From Candidatus Sabulitectum sp. (GTDB taxonomy: Bacteria > Fermentibacterota > Fermentibacteria > Fermentibacterales > JCC-6): a stretch of 64,000 nucleotides of DNA. Where the stretch lies: assembly GCA_021107435.1 (NCBI GenBank), contig JAIOSV010000028.1:1-64000 (forward strand). Reading direction: 5' to 3'. Below are positions 45,462-55,811 of the stretch, piece after piece. The translations under genes and the position numbers were made by a program. Position 1 is the first letter of the stretch. Each line of letters starts with the position of its first letter. The notes under the pieces were generated by a model, which was not told the origin of the DNA, did no database searches, and saw nothing but the letters and a program-made list of their open reading frames with translations.

Positions 45462-48400
45462 ATGAAAAGACTTTTAATATTTGTTCTTATGCTTTTAATT
45501 GCATCACAGGCTGGCGCTGTGGGCGGGTTGCGCAATTTTACGCTGATTGATGACCACCCAGGCTACTGGTATCAGGACTCTCTGCCGTGGCTTGTAACCC
45601 TTCCTTCCACGCAGGTTGAGGTATGGTCCAGCCTGATGGGTGACGGCATAAGCTACAGGCTTATGTACAGGGGATATCCTGTCGCCACATCAAGAACATG
45701 GACACTCTCCGGTGTCCGGTCGAGGCTGATTGGGTGGAGCACATGGAAGGAATGGACTGAGGCAAACGCCCGCGGCGGTATCCGCAGCGGCAGTACCCGC
45801 GGTCAGCTTGTTCCCACCATTTACCTGCCGTTAAATATGTCGGGGGTGATAGGGGACGCAATTGGAACAGGCGGGCAGCTCGATATTTCCGGGCATCAGA
45901 CCATTTCTGTTTCAGGAGTCAGCCATATCTATCCCAACAGAGTGAATGTTGAAGGGTCAAGCACATCCCTCTTCCCGGACCTGAAAATGGAACAGGATCT
46001 TCGTATTCGCCTTGACGGAACCATTGGAGAAAAAATCCATGTCGCGGTGGATCATGACAGCCAGAGACAGATCGGTTCAGACTACAGTGTCAGCATCAGT
46101 TACGATGGCGATGATGATGAGATAATTCAGTCTATTGAACTGGGCGATGTCAATCTGTCAATTACAGGCCCTGAATTCATCAGCTACTCTATTCCTCATC
46201 AGGGATTGTTTGGCGCAAAGCTGATCGCACAGGCGGGGCCCTTTGATATTACAGCCATTGCAAGCAAGGAAGGAAGTTCAACGGAAAGCTCTGATTTTGT
46301 CGGACAGGCCTCCCTTGTTAATGATTCCATTCTGGACATAAGCCCTGCGAACAACTACTTCTTCCGTGCGTTTCCGGATACTGTGACTGCACCGTACATG
46401 CAGCCGGATAGCAACCACACACGGATATTCATTGATGATGGTATCGGCTCAAATAATGTAGAAACCGGTGCGGTTGAGGGTTCCTGTTTTATTCCCCAGG
46501 TGTCCGGAGGTGATTTGGTTGAATACGGATGGTGGGATGAGCTGACACCGGGTATTGATGGTGATTTCGTACTGGTGGACTCCAGCAGAACAATCAGATT
46601 CCTCAGACCTGTGAACGATACCTACCGCATTGCCGTTGCACTTGTCACCATGGCAGGTGATACTGTTGGAACTGCGCCTAAAGATGGGCCTTACAACCTT
46701 AAACTGATAAAAGAGACCAATCCGTTTCCCGATGACCCCTCGTGGCAATACGAAATGAGGAATTATTACTTCCTGGGCGCCAACAACATAGTCAGGGAAA
46801 GTTTCAACTGTGATATTTTTCTGCAACGCGCTGGTGAAGATCCCGTTTCAATCCAGGACGGAGTGCCGTTCATACAGATACTGGGGCTGGATACAAACGG
46901 CGATGGTCTTATGTACGATGAAGATGTTACAATGGACTGGGAAAACGGTTTTATCATGTTTCCCCAGAGCCGGCCCTTCGCTAGCGATGAACTTGACTAC
47001 CCCAACAATGTGGTTTACACAGAGAAGAACCCGGCCATGAACAAGTCTCTTTACTACATGAGGGTTAGCTACAGAGCTGCTTCCACCACTTATTCGCTTG
47101 GACATATGGGAATTGTCGAGGGCAGTGAGAAAGTTACACTGACAGTAGCCGGGCAGGCAAGAACACTTGTACGGAATACAGACTATTCGATCATATATGA
47201 AGTGGGTCTGCTTACCCTTATGGGCGAAGCGGCTGACCTGGCTCAGGATCCTGCCAATACCCTTCGAGTAACTTTCGAGTACGTTCCTTTTTTCAGTTCA
47301 GTCTCTAAAACCCTTCTTGGTGCCAGAATGGTTTACAACATAGGTGCACACTCCTGGCTTGGCGGAACCATGATGTACGAAAGTGCAAATTCTCCTGAGG
47401 ATCGTCCCAGGACAGGTGAGGGATCCTTTGGAACAACAGTGTTTGATGTTGATCTTCATCTTGAGACCAGACCGGAATTTCTTACAGATGCGGTGAATCA
47501 TATTCCACTGGTAAACACAGAAGCCGAGAGCCGGGTGGTTCTCTCCGGGGAAGTCGCTGTAAGCCTGCCTTCCGGAGAGAGCAAGGCCTGGCTGGATGAT
47601 ATGGAGGGGTCGGAATCAACATTTCCCCTTGGGCAATCCAGAACAGCATGGTTCTACTCTTCCATGCCCATGCGGGGATCTCATCTGCTTTTTCCGGTGG
47701 GAGAGTCCAGATGGTACAACGCAACAGACAGATGGTCGCTGCATGACATCATTCCAGGTGAGACCGGAACCGATGCTCAGAAAAAAATCAGCGGTGTACT
47801 TCAGTTTGTCTTTTCACCTGACGAGAGTAATCCCACAAATTCATGGGGGGGATTTCAGAGATGTATAGAGCGTTATGGTACTGATTTTTCCGCGAAGACA
47901 CACCTGTCACTTTATGTGAGAGCTACCGGTTGCGCGGCTGACGCAAATCTTTACATCGACCTTGGTGAAAGGATTGATGAGGACACATACTGGCTTGAAA
48001 GGGTGGGTGATGATCTCATCAGGCAAGCCAACGGTGTGCTTGATACGGAGGATGTCAACTCGGATGGAATTAGATCAACCACAGAGGATACAGGTCTCGA
48101 CACACTTCCTTCCGTTGATGAGCCGGGATACAGCTCAGGCAATACTGATCCCAATCAGGACAATTACAGGTATAATGCCAATGATCCTCTCAGTACCAGG
48201 TTTGATGCTATTAACAACTGTGAGAACAACGGAAGACTGGATACAGAGGATCTGAACAGGAACGGTGTGCTGGATATAGCAAATACCTTTTTCAGAGTGA
48301 GAATTCCCTTTAATGATCCTGAGTACATTATTTCCACCAGTTCAAGTGGATGGATACTGGTGCAGATTCCTCTGGATGATTCTTTGCTTGTAACCATACC

Positions 48401-51077
48401 TTCTATTTCAGCAGGAAACCCGACCTGGGAGAAGATTACTTATGCCCGCGTGTGGGTTGACGGATTTACTCAGCAGGACACTCTGGAATTTTATGACATT
48501 GGACTTGTGGGCAACAGATGGAAACCCAACAGCATAAGTCCCTGCGAGGAAATAGGTATTCCAGTTCAACCCGAGGAAAGTTTCACTGTTTCCGTGGTCA
48601 ACAATCGTCAGAATCAGGATTACAAAGACAATCCCCCGCCGGGGATTGATCCCGGCGATGATCAGGACGGAGAGCCTAAGCTTGAGCAGTCCGTCAGTCT
48701 TGACTGCTCAGAGATACTCAGATGGCATGAGGGTGTAGCCAGGCAGACTTTCTACTCGATTGAGAACTACACTCAGTACAGATCTCTGAGTTTTCCATTC
48801 CACGGCGAGTCTCCGGGAGGAGAACTGTTTTTCCAGATGGGAAGAGACAGCTTGAACTACTACGAAGTCACGTCTGATATTCAGCCGGGCTGGCAGGTGG
48901 TGGAGGTTGATCTTCAGGATCTTGTAGACCTCAAAACACTGAAGAATCAGACAGAAGAGGACGAGATCCGATCAGGGAATCTGGCTGTGGTGGGTAATCC
49001 ATCGCTGTCTGAAGTAATGATGCTTGGTCTGGGTGTAAGGAATACCAATCAGCAGTCACTGACAAACCAGGTCTGGGTTGATGACATCACGGTGAAAGGT
49101 CATTACCTGGAACCCGGTAACGCGCACAGGATAACCGGTGACATGGACTTCGCTGATCTGCTTTCGATATCCGGGGATTACAGAATGATTGATGATGATT
49201 TTCACGGTCTGGGGAAGACCACTGGAACCGGAACAACTGTTACCAGATACAACGCTTCTTCCACTCTGAACCTTGACAGGTTTACTCCTCCCGTGTGGAG
49301 CTGGTCGCTTCCGGCAACTTATGCCTGGAACAGAAACTTTTCAGAACCGAGATACGCGACAAACAGCGATATACGACTGGAGGGGAACGAAACATGGGAA
49401 TATCGTACAGAATCCAATAAGTGGGATACATCTATTCAGTGGAGAAGAAACAGTCGGTCAGACGGCTTTGCAGGCCGTTACTTCTTTGATCCGATTCACA
49501 TCAGGCATGCAATGGGCAACGGCTGGGGAAGGACACCCACAACACGGGATTCTGTTGAAAATGAGAGTGTTGCATTTACCTATGATCTGCGCCTTGGAAG
49601 AATGAGCCTTTTCAGGATGCCGATTCTTGAAGATATCAGACTGAGACCCACCAGATTCGGGTTTGGTGTAAGCTGGAGACGCGGAAGAAGTGTGATGTAT
49701 GATATCGCGAATGAGGATACTGTTCTTACCCGGGATGATACAGAGCGAGTGCTGCTTACAGACGGCAATATCGCCTTCAATTTCTGGAAGGGGCTCACCA
49801 CCAGCTATAACCTTTCCGTGGGACGGGACATGTACTACCCCTGGGATGAGCCTTACACCGGGGTGAATATTGGAAGAGAAGTTTCCAGAAATCAGAATGC
49901 CGGAGTCAGCCAGGAAATAAACTTCTGGAATTACCTGAAGCCAAGAGTGAGCTGGGATGCCAGATATGGAATGGCAAGACTGAGCCCGCACACTTCCACA
50001 GGTGCTGATACTCTGGGTCGGCCTGATGTGGGCAGTGATGTTACAGCCAGACTTAATCTCAGGATTGGGCTGGCCCACACAATCAGATCAATCGCAAGGT
50101 TGAGAGACGAAAGACTTGATGAGGAGGCCCTGCCCGGCAGTCCGAGATGGCTGCTGGTGAAGATGGAAAGGTGGGCTGACAGAATAACAGATCCGAACAT
50201 AGTATTCAGCAGATCCAGAGGCAGTGATTACAAGGATGTGCCATTCACGCCGTCCGCAGGTTATCAGTTCGGTCTTGAACCTGATATAGCCGGATTGGAT
50301 CCCTACAACAAGACAACTTCAAACTCCATGCAGATTTCCGGTGGATACAGACCTACTAACACCATGTCAGTAAGGGTTGAGTACAGTGACTCAGAGAATA
50401 AAAGTTTCTACTCCGGTTTCTGGAACAGAACTGACAACACAACCTGGCCTTCAGTCACTGTATCCTGGAGTGGACTTGAAAGATATGAACCACTGTCTTT
50501 CCTGAGGAACGGCTCAGTGAGCAGCGGTTACAGAATGGAAACCAGTACATCATCCAGGATAGAAAATGACAGCTTGACCCCGATCAGCAAGACGGAAACC
50601 TCAAGATGGAATCCTCTTCTAAGCTTTACCGGTTCTTTTAACAACAAGGTTCAGATAACAATTTCCGACAACATGTCTACTACTGAAACCAGAAACTACA
50701 CAGGAACTTCCGCATTGGTTCGTTCCGGCAGCAACTCCGCGCAGTTCAAGCTTACCTACAGCTTTAGCGCGCCGGCCGGAGTGTCGATACCTATTCCCCT
50801 TTTGAACAGATTGAGATTGTCATTCCAGAGTGACCTTACAACATCGCTTTCCATTACAAGATCAACCAGCAGAAGCGAGGTTACAGGCGGGCAGACAGGG
50901 GAAACTCAGGTTCAGTCCGATAAGACTGAATGGCGGATTGAGCCATCCGCTTCGTACGATTTTGGAACTGTTACAGCCTCAATGACAGCTATTTACGGTT
51001 GGAAAAAAGACAAAGTCAACAACCAGTACGATCAGAAGGATGTTGGCCTTAATCTCTCAGTAACTATCAATTTCTGA
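45462..51077 (+). CDS. sprA: SprA-family giant outer-membrane protein (T9SS translocon)
   Basis: An 1871-residue cell-surface protein of the SprA/Sov family, which forms the very large beta-barrel pore of the type IX secretion system. The signal peptide is MKRLLIFVLMLLIASQAGA. The N-terminal part has LFPDLKMEQDLRIRLDGTIGE, IHVAVDHDSQRQIGSDYSV and IIQSIELGDVNLSI, and the middle has the conserved WLDDMEGSE near residue 711. The long C-terminal half is barrel-like and ends DVGLNLSVTINF. It is shorter than the ~2300-2400 residues of Bacteroidetes SprA. The Por-tailed protein at 6348 is a candidate substrate. Other T9SS parts are not in the window. Confidence 0.88.
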   Translation: MKRLLIFVLMLLIASQAGAVGGLRNFTLIDDHPGYWYQDSLPWLVTLPSTQVEVWSSLMGDGISYRLMYRGYPVATSRTWTLSGVRSRLIGWSTWKEWTEANARGGIRSGSTRGQLVPTIYLPLNMSGVIGDAIGTGGQLDISGHQTISVSGVSHIYPNRVNVEGSSTSLFPDLKMEQDLRIRLDGTIGEKIHVAVDHDSQRQIGSDYSVSISYDGDDDEIIQSIELGDVNLSITGPEFISYSIPHQGLFGAKLIAQAGPFDITAIASKEGSSTESSDFVGQASLVNDSILDISPANNYFFRAFPDTVTAPYMQPDSNHTRIFIDDGIGSNNVETGAVEGSCFIPQVSGGDLVEYGWWDELTPGIDGDFVLVDSSRTIRFLRPVNDTYRIAVALVTMAGDTVGTAPKDGPYNLKLIKETNPFPDDPSWQYEMRNYYFLGANNIVRESFNCDIFLQRAGEDPVSIQDGVPFIQILGLDTNGDGLMYDEDVTMDWENGFIMFPQSRPFASDELDYPNNVVYTEKNPAMNKSLYYMRVSYRAASTTYSLGHMGIVEGSEKVTLTVAGQARTLVRNTDYSIIYEVGLLTLMGEAADLAQDPANTLRVTFEYVPFFSSVSKTLLGARMVYNIGAHSWLGGTMMYESANSPEDRPRTGEGSFGTTVFDVDLHLETRPEFLTDAVNHIPLVNTEAESRVVLSGEVAVSLPSGESKAWLDDMEGSESTFPLGQSRTAWFYSSMPMRGSHLLFPVGESRWYNATDRWSLHDIIPGETGTDAQKKISGVLQFVFSPDESNPTNSWGGFQRCIERYGTDFSAKTHLSLYVRATGCAADANLYIDLGERIDEDTYWLERVGDDLIRQANGVLDTEDVNSDGIRSTTEDTGLDTLPSVDEPGYSSGNTDPNQDNYRYNANDPLSTRFDAINNCENNGRLDTEDLNRNGVLDIANTFFRVRIPFNDPEYIISTSSSGWILVQIPLDDSLLVTIPSISAGNPTWEKITYARVWVDGFTQQDTLEFYDIGLVGNRWKPNSISPCEEIGIPVQPEESFTVSVVNNRQNQDYKDNPPPGIDPGDDQDGEPKLEQSVSLDCSEILRWHEGVARQTFYSIENYTQYRSLSFPFHGESPGGELFFQMGRDSLNYYEVTSDIQPGWQVVEVDLQDLVDLKTLKNQTEEDEIRSGNLAVVGNPSLSEVMMLGLGVRNTNQQSLTNQVWVDDITVKGHYLEPGNAHRITGDMDFADLLSISGDYRMIDDDFHGLGKTTGTGTTVTRYNASSTLNLDRFTPPVWSWSLPATYAWNRNFSEPRYATNSDIRLEGNETWEYRTESNKWDTSIQWRRNSRSDGFAGRYFFDPIHIRHAMGNGWGRTPTTRDSVENESVAFTYDLRLGRMSLFRMPILEDIRLRPTRFGFGVSWRRGRSVMYDIANEDTVLTRDDTERVLLTDGNIAFNFWKGLTTSYNLSVGRDMYYPWDEPYTGVNIGREVSRNQNAGVSQEINFWNYLKPRVSWDARYGMARLSPHTSTGADTLGRPDVGSDVTARLNLRIGLAHTIRSIARLRDERLDEEALPGSPRWLLVKMERWADRITDPNIVFSRSRGSDYKDVPFTPSAGYQFGLEPDIAGLDPYNKTTSNSMQISGGYRPTNTMSVRVEYSDSENKSFYSGFWNRTDNTTWPSVTVSWSGLERYEPLSFLRNGSVSSGYRMETSTSSRIENDSLTPISKTETSRWNPLLSFTGSFNNKVQITISDNMSTTETRNYTGTSALVRSGSNSAQFKLTYSFSAPAGVSIPIPLLNRLRLSFQSDLTTSLSITRSTSRSEVTGGQTGETQVQSDKTEWRIEPSASYDFGTVTASMTAIYGWKKDKVNNQYDQKDVGLNLSVTINF

Positions 51078-51165
51078 TTCGCCTCTTGACATTCAGGCTT
51101 TATCATTAAAAGATATGTATTCGTGTGTTCATATTTAATGATTTGTGGCTAAGGAAGAGGTTTGA

Positions 51166-52911
51166 ATGAAACTGGGCCAGATGTTGCTGAAAGCAGGGCT
51201 TCTAGATCAGGAACAGCTTGCTGATGCCCTTGAGCATCAGAAAAACGAGGGCGGAAGACTGGGCTACAATCTGGTAAGAATGAACCTGATTTCTGAAGAG
51301 AATTTGAATATTTATCTTGCCAGGCAAAACCGTATTGAAGCTGTTAACATTGACAGCATTGATATTCCCCAGGATGTCCTGAATCTGGTCTCCGCGAAAC
51401 TTGCGTTACGCTACGAAGTTGTGCCTGTAGAGAAGGAAGGCAGGAAGCTGGTTCTTGCCATGGCTGATCCTCAGAATTTGTTTACCATTGATGATTTGAG
51501 GTTTTCTCTCAGCATGGAGATTGAGCCTCATATATGCGCTTCTTCCATGATCCAGAGAGCTTTACATAAATTTTACGGCGCGACAGACGCGATTGTACCG
51601 GTTGAGGATGTTGAAAGAGAGCAGGAAAAGGAAGAGGAATTCAAGTCCTCGGAAGACGAACTCGTTGTGGGTGATGATGCCTTTTTCTCGCTGATTGAGG
51701 AAGAAGAAGAGGAGGAGGAAGAGGATCTTTCAATCGACCTCTCCGATTCTCCTGTTGTAAAACTGGTAAACAGCGTTATCGCGGATGCTGTTAAAAGAGG
51801 CGCCAGCGATATTCATTTTGAACCGTTTGAGAAGTTCATAAGGATCAGGTACAGAATAGATGGTATTCTGCATGAAATCATGAGACCCAGCAGGAAATAC
51901 AGACAGGCAATGGTCAGTCGATTGAAAATTCTCGGTGACATGAATATAGCGGAGCACAATCTTCCCCAGGATGGAAGAACAAAAGTCCGTGTGGGGGATC
52001 GATTTGTTGACATGCGGCTTTCAACACTTCCAACTCTTTTTGGAGAGAAGGTTGAGGTTCGTCTTCTTGATCGTTCAAAGGTTCAACTGAACCTTGATCT
52101 CCTGGGGTTTGAAGAAGAGACTTTGTATCAGTTCAGGCGGGGCATCAAGCGTCCTTACGGTATTGTACTGGTTACGGGCCCCAGTGGCAGCGGAAAGACA
52201 ACCACGCTTTATTCAGCCCTTACTGAGCTGAATCATGTAGGGGTGAACATAATGACTGCGGAAAACCCTGTTGAGTTCAACCTGAAGGGCATCAATCAGG
52301 TTCAGATGAATACAGATGTTGGTCTTACATTCGCAAAGGCTCTCCGCGCTTATCTCAGACAGGATCCCGACATCATCATGGTTGGTGAGATCAGGGATCA
52401 GGAAACCAGCGAGATTTCCATTCGAGCAGCGCTTACCGGTCACCTTGTGCTTTCAACCGCACATACCAATGATGCTCCCAGCACGATTAACAGACTTGTT
52501 GATATGGGAACTGAACCTTATATGCTGAGTACTTCACTGGTATCTGTTTGCAGTCAGAGACTGATAAGAAAAGTTTGCAACAACTGTAAAACTCCAGTAT
52601 CGGTTCCCCGGGAAGCCATGGTTGAGGCAGGCATTGAACCTGAAAGATTCAAGGGAATTACTTTTTTTGAGGGTACCGGGTGCTCAAGGTGTAACCAGAC
52701 AGGCTACAGCGGCCGGACAGGCATCTATGAGGTTATGCAGATTGATGACGAGATGCGTGCTCTTATTGAAGGTGATGCCAACAGTGTAGATCTTGAGAAA
52801 GCTGCCCTGAGAAAGGGTATGATAAACCTTAGAGAAGCAGCACTTCGAAAACTGGAACGGGGCCTGACTACCTTTGACGAAGTAATCAGGGAGACGGTTT
52901 CAAATGTATAA
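51166..52911 (+). CDS. pilB: PilB/GspE-family pilus assembly ATPase 1
   Basis: A 581-residue cytosolic hexameric ATPase powering type IV pilus extension. It has an N-terminal T2SSE_N domain (residues 1-150), then a run of Glu (about 180-190) as a linker, then the ATPase core with Walker A GPSGSGKTTTLYSAL, the Asp box DPDIIMVGEIRD as Walker B, and His box HLVLSTAHTND. A four-Cys zinc site (VCNNC ... CSRC) follows. It overlaps the next ATPase gene by 8 bp. About 88 bp separate it from sprA. Confidence 0.93.
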   Translation: MKLGQMLLKAGLLDQEQLADALEHQKNEGGRLGYNLVRMNLISEENLNIYLARQNRIEAVNIDSIDIPQDVLNLVSAKLALRYEVVPVEKEGRKLVLAMADPQNLFTIDDLRFSLSMEIEPHICASSMIQRALHKFYGATDAIVPVEDVEREQEKEEEFKSSEDELVVGDDAFFSLIEEEEEEEEEDLSIDLSDSPVVKLVNSVIADAVKRGASDIHFEPFEKFIRIRYRIDGILHEIMRPSRKYRQAMVSRLKILGDMNIAEHNLPQDGRTKVRVGDRFVDMRLSTLPTLFGEKVEVRLLDRSKVQLNLDLLGFEEETLYQFRRGIKRPYGIVLVTGPSGSGKTTTLYSALTELNHVGVNIMTAENPVEFNLKGINQVQMNTDVGLTFAKALRAYLRQDPDIIMVGEIRDQETSEISIRAALTGHLVLSTAHTNDAPSTINRLVDMGTEPYMLSTSLVSVCSQRLIRKVCNNCKTPVSVPREAMVEAGIEPERFKGITFFEGTGCSRCNQTGYSGRTGIYEVMQIDDEMRALIEGDANSVDLEKAALRKGMINLREAALRKLERGLTTFDEVIRETVSNV

Positions 52912-54694
52912 CCGCCTTGCCATGATTCTGTTACAGTCAGGTCTTGTTGAACAGGATGATATAGACAGGATCGCGGGAGAATGGGGTCCCGGAGAAACTG
53001 CTCTCGCCGAGGCACTTGTTCTCAAAGGACAGGTAACAGAGGAACTGATAACTGAATTTCTCTCCGAGATTTACGGTATTGAGCCGATATACCTGAACGA
53101 AACAGCGCTTGAGCGCAAGAACGCCGCGCTGCTCAATGAAGTATTTGCCAGAGATAATCTGGTAGTTCCGGTGAAAATTGAAGACAATGCATTGTTCGCC
53201 GCCATGGCGGATCCCGCGAATCTTTACGTGATAGATGAGATCAAATTTGCCACCGGTATGGAAGTTGTGGTTTATGCTTCTGCTCCATCAGCCGTCAGAA
53301 GAGCACTTGATGATGTTTACGGACAGATAGATGCCCTGGTCAACGTTGATGATACTCTTGAGGATTATGACGAGGATGAAAATTTTATTGAGCAGGTCTC
53401 CAGTCTTGATGGCGAGGAGTTTGATGAAGATTTCGACATTGGCGATGATCTGGGAAGTGATTCAGACGCGCCTGTAATAAAATTTGTTGATGGAATGATA
53501 GCCAGGGCAGTGCGTACAGAGGTTTCCGATATTCACATTGAGCCTTACGAAAAATATCTCAGGGTCAGATTCAGGAGGGACGGCATCTGTTACGAGATGT
53601 ACAAGATTAATCCCAAGATGCAGAATCCTATTCTTTCCAGGCTCAAGATTATGTCCGGTATGAATATCGCCGAGCGCAGACGTACTCAGGACGGTAGAAT
53701 TAAAGCTAGGGTGGATAACAGGATAATTGATTTCCGGGTAAGCGCTGTTCCCGGAATTGATGGTGAAAAGATCGTACTCAGAATTCTTGACAGAGGGAAT
53801 CTGCAGCTTGATCTCAGAGAACTTGGATTTCCCGAGGATGCACTGAAGTCTTTTCTTGCCGGAGTGAATTCCCCGTTCGGAATTGTTCTTGTTACAGGTC
53901 CTACAGGCAGCGGTAAAACAACAACACTTTACTCTGCCCTGAGTTCTCTCAATACTCCCGAGGTTAATATTCACACCGCCGAAGATCCAGTGGAGTACAA
54001 CATTGACGGCCTTGTTCAAACGCAGATTGACTTCTCCATGGGATATAATTTCGCCGCTGCTTTGAAGGCAATACTGAGGCAGGATCCCAACATAATAATG
54101 GTAGGAGAAATTCGAGATTATGAAACAGCTTCTATCGCTATCAAGGCAGCCTTGACAGGGCAGCTGGTTTTCTCCACAATACATACAAATGATGCTCCGG
54201 GCACAATCAACAGACTTATTGATATTGGTATCAAGCCTTTTCTTGTTGCAAGTGCCGTGCGGACCATAATGGCTCAGAGGCTTGTTAAGACAATTTGCAG
54301 GAAGTGCAGCAAACCTTATACCTGGTCTGATAAAGAACTTTCTGAGGCGGGTATTGATCCTGCGGAAATGTCCGACGCTCAGACCCGCAAGGGCATGGGA
54401 TGCAGCAAATGCGGGGGTTCAGGCTACAAAGGAAGAAAGGGAATTTACGAAGTATTGACACTCGACAGAGAGTTGAAACAGGCTGTTATTAACCGGGTTT
54501 CAGCTTCTGATCTGAGAGTGCTTGCGGTAAAGAACGGAATGCGTACGCTGAGGATGGATTCAGTAGAGAAATTGAAGCAGGGAATGATTACCCTTGAGGA
54601 AGTAACAAGAAGAACTACTGATGACGAAGACAATGTTAAAATCGCCGCGATGAATTACAAACTGGAGAAGCAGATCAGTTCTATTTCGTCGTAG
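52904..54694 (+). CDS. PilB/GspE-family pilus assembly ATPase 2
   Basis: A 596-residue paralog of the preceding ATPase, with the same order of parts: T2SSE_N domain, acidic linker (EDYDEDENFIEQ), Walker A GPTGSGKTTTLYSAL, DPNIIMVGEIRD, QLVFSTIHTND, and four-Cys zinc site (ICRKC ... CSKC). Both copies keep all catalytic motifs, so neither is obviously dead. They may form mixed hexamers, serve different pilins, or one may be a type II secretion ATPase. It starts inside the first ATPase gene and precedes pilT. Confidence 0.9.
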   Translation: MYNRLAMILLQSGLVEQDDIDRIAGEWGPGETALAEALVLKGQVTEELITEFLSEIYGIEPIYLNETALERKNAALLNEVFARDNLVVPVKIEDNALFAAMADPANLYVIDEIKFATGMEVVVYASAPSAVRRALDDVYGQIDALVNVDDTLEDYDEDENFIEQVSSLDGEEFDEDFDIGDDLGSDSDAPVIKFVDGMIARAVRTEVSDIHIEPYEKYLRVRFRRDGICYEMYKINPKMQNPILSRLKIMSGMNIAERRRTQDGRIKARVDNRIIDFRVSAVPGIDGEKIVLRILDRGNLQLDLRELGFPEDALKSFLAGVNSPFGIVLVTGPTGSGKTTTLYSALSSLNTPEVNIHTAEDPVEYNIDGLVQTQIDFSMGYNFAAALKAILRQDPNIIMVGEIRDYETASIAIKAALTGQLVFSTIHTNDAPGTINRLIDIGIKPFLVASAVRTIMAQRLVKTICRKCSKPYTWSDKELSEAGIDPAEMSDAQTRKGMGCSKCGGSGYKGRKGIYEVLTLDRELKQAVINRVSASDLRVLAVKNGMRTLRMDSVEKLKQGMITLEEVTRRTTDDEDNVKIAAMNYKLEKQISSISS

Positions 54695-54729
54695 TATTTC
54701 TGAGGTATAACCTCATGAAGGAGGGTCGC

Positions 54730-55800
54730 ATGAACATAAAAACGCTCCTGAAGGAAATGATGGAAAGAAGAGCAACAGATCTTCATCTTACCGTTGGTGC
54801 TCCCCCCACCGTAAGAATTGACGGGGATCTTATCAGAATGGAGTATGACCCTCTTACACCGAACGAGACTCAGTCACTTGTTTACAGTCTTCTGAAGGAT
54901 GATCAGAAGAAGCGGTTTGAACTTGACAAGGAACTTGATTTTGCCTTTGGCATCAAGGGTCTTTCAAGATTCCGTTCCAATGTGTTTACCCAGAGGGGAT
55001 GCGTCGCCTGCGCTATTCGAGTGATCCCCTACGAAATAATGGCTTTTGATGAACTGGGGCTTCCTGATGTCATTGCCCACCTCGCGGACAAGAGACAGGG
55101 TTTAATTCTGGTTACAGGTCCTACCGGTTGTGGAAAATCCACTACACTGGCCTCAATTATCAGAAGAGTAAACGGAAGCCGTCGCTGTCATATCATGACA
55201 ATTGAGGATCCCATCGAGTATGTACATCATCACGACAAGGGTATTGTGAATCAGCGTGAAATCGGCAGTGACACTCAATCATTCGCCATGGCTCTCCGAT
55301 ACCTTCTTCGTCAGGATCCGGATGTCGCTCTTATCGGTGAGATGCGTGATCTGGAAACCATGCAAGTGGCTCTTAACGTTGCCGAAACAGGCCACCTTAC
55401 ACTGGCCACTCTGCATACCAACTCTACCTACGAATCAATCAACAGGATTATTGATACATTTCCCGCCGCAAGTCAGTCGCAGGTTCGAAGTCAGCTCTCA
55501 TTTGTTCTGCTGGGAGTACTTACTCAGCAGCTTATACCTCGTCAGAGGGGAACAGGCAGGGCTCTCGCGGCAGAAGTTCTGATATGCACACCTGCGGTGA
55601 AAGCAGCAATAAGGGATGATAAACTTCATCAGATATACGGAATGATGCAGGCGGGACAGAAGCATGGAATGCAGACTATGAATCAGTCGCTTTACAGGCT
55701 ATACTACAACAGGGAAATCACAAAAGGCGCCGCGCTGGAGCGGTCGGTGAATCCTATTGAACTTGAGCAGATGATGCTGACGGGAAGAGATATTCTATAA
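54730..55800 (+). CDS. pilT: Type IV pilus retraction ATPase PilT
   Basis: A 356-residue hexameric ATPase that retracts pili for twitching motility and DNA uptake. It begins MNIKTLLKEMMERRATDLHL, has Walker A GPTGCGKSTTLAS, Walker B DPDVALIGEMRD, and the PilT AIRNLIRE-like region is replaced by AIRDDKLHQIYGMM. ATG 54730 follows AAGGAGGG; an earlier in-frame ATG at 54715 has no ribosome binding site. pilC follows after 11 bp. Confidence 0.93.
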   Translation: MNIKTLLKEMMERRATDLHLTVGAPPTVRIDGDLIRMEYDPLTPNETQSLVYSLLKDDQKKRFELDKELDFAFGIKGLSRFRSNVFTQRGCVACAIRVIPYEIMAFDELGLPDVIAHLADKRQGLILVTGPTGCGKSTTLASIIRRVNGSRRCHIMTIEDPIEYVHHHDKGIVNQREIGSDTQSFAMALRYLLRQDPDVALIGEMRDLETMQVALNVAETGHLTLATLHTNSTYESINRIIDTFPAASQSQVRSQLSFVLLGVLTQQLIPRQRGTGRALAAEVLICTPAVKAAIRDDKLHQIYGMMQAGQKHGMQTMNQSLYRLYYNREITKGAALERSVNPIELEQMMLTGRDIL

Positions 55801-55811
55801 AGGAGGGATTT

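Noticed and set aside
51085..51125. TTGACA before pilB as a promoter
   Set aside because: TTGACA is present, but no good -10 box lies 16-18 bp downstream. The AT-rich stretch is suggestive only.
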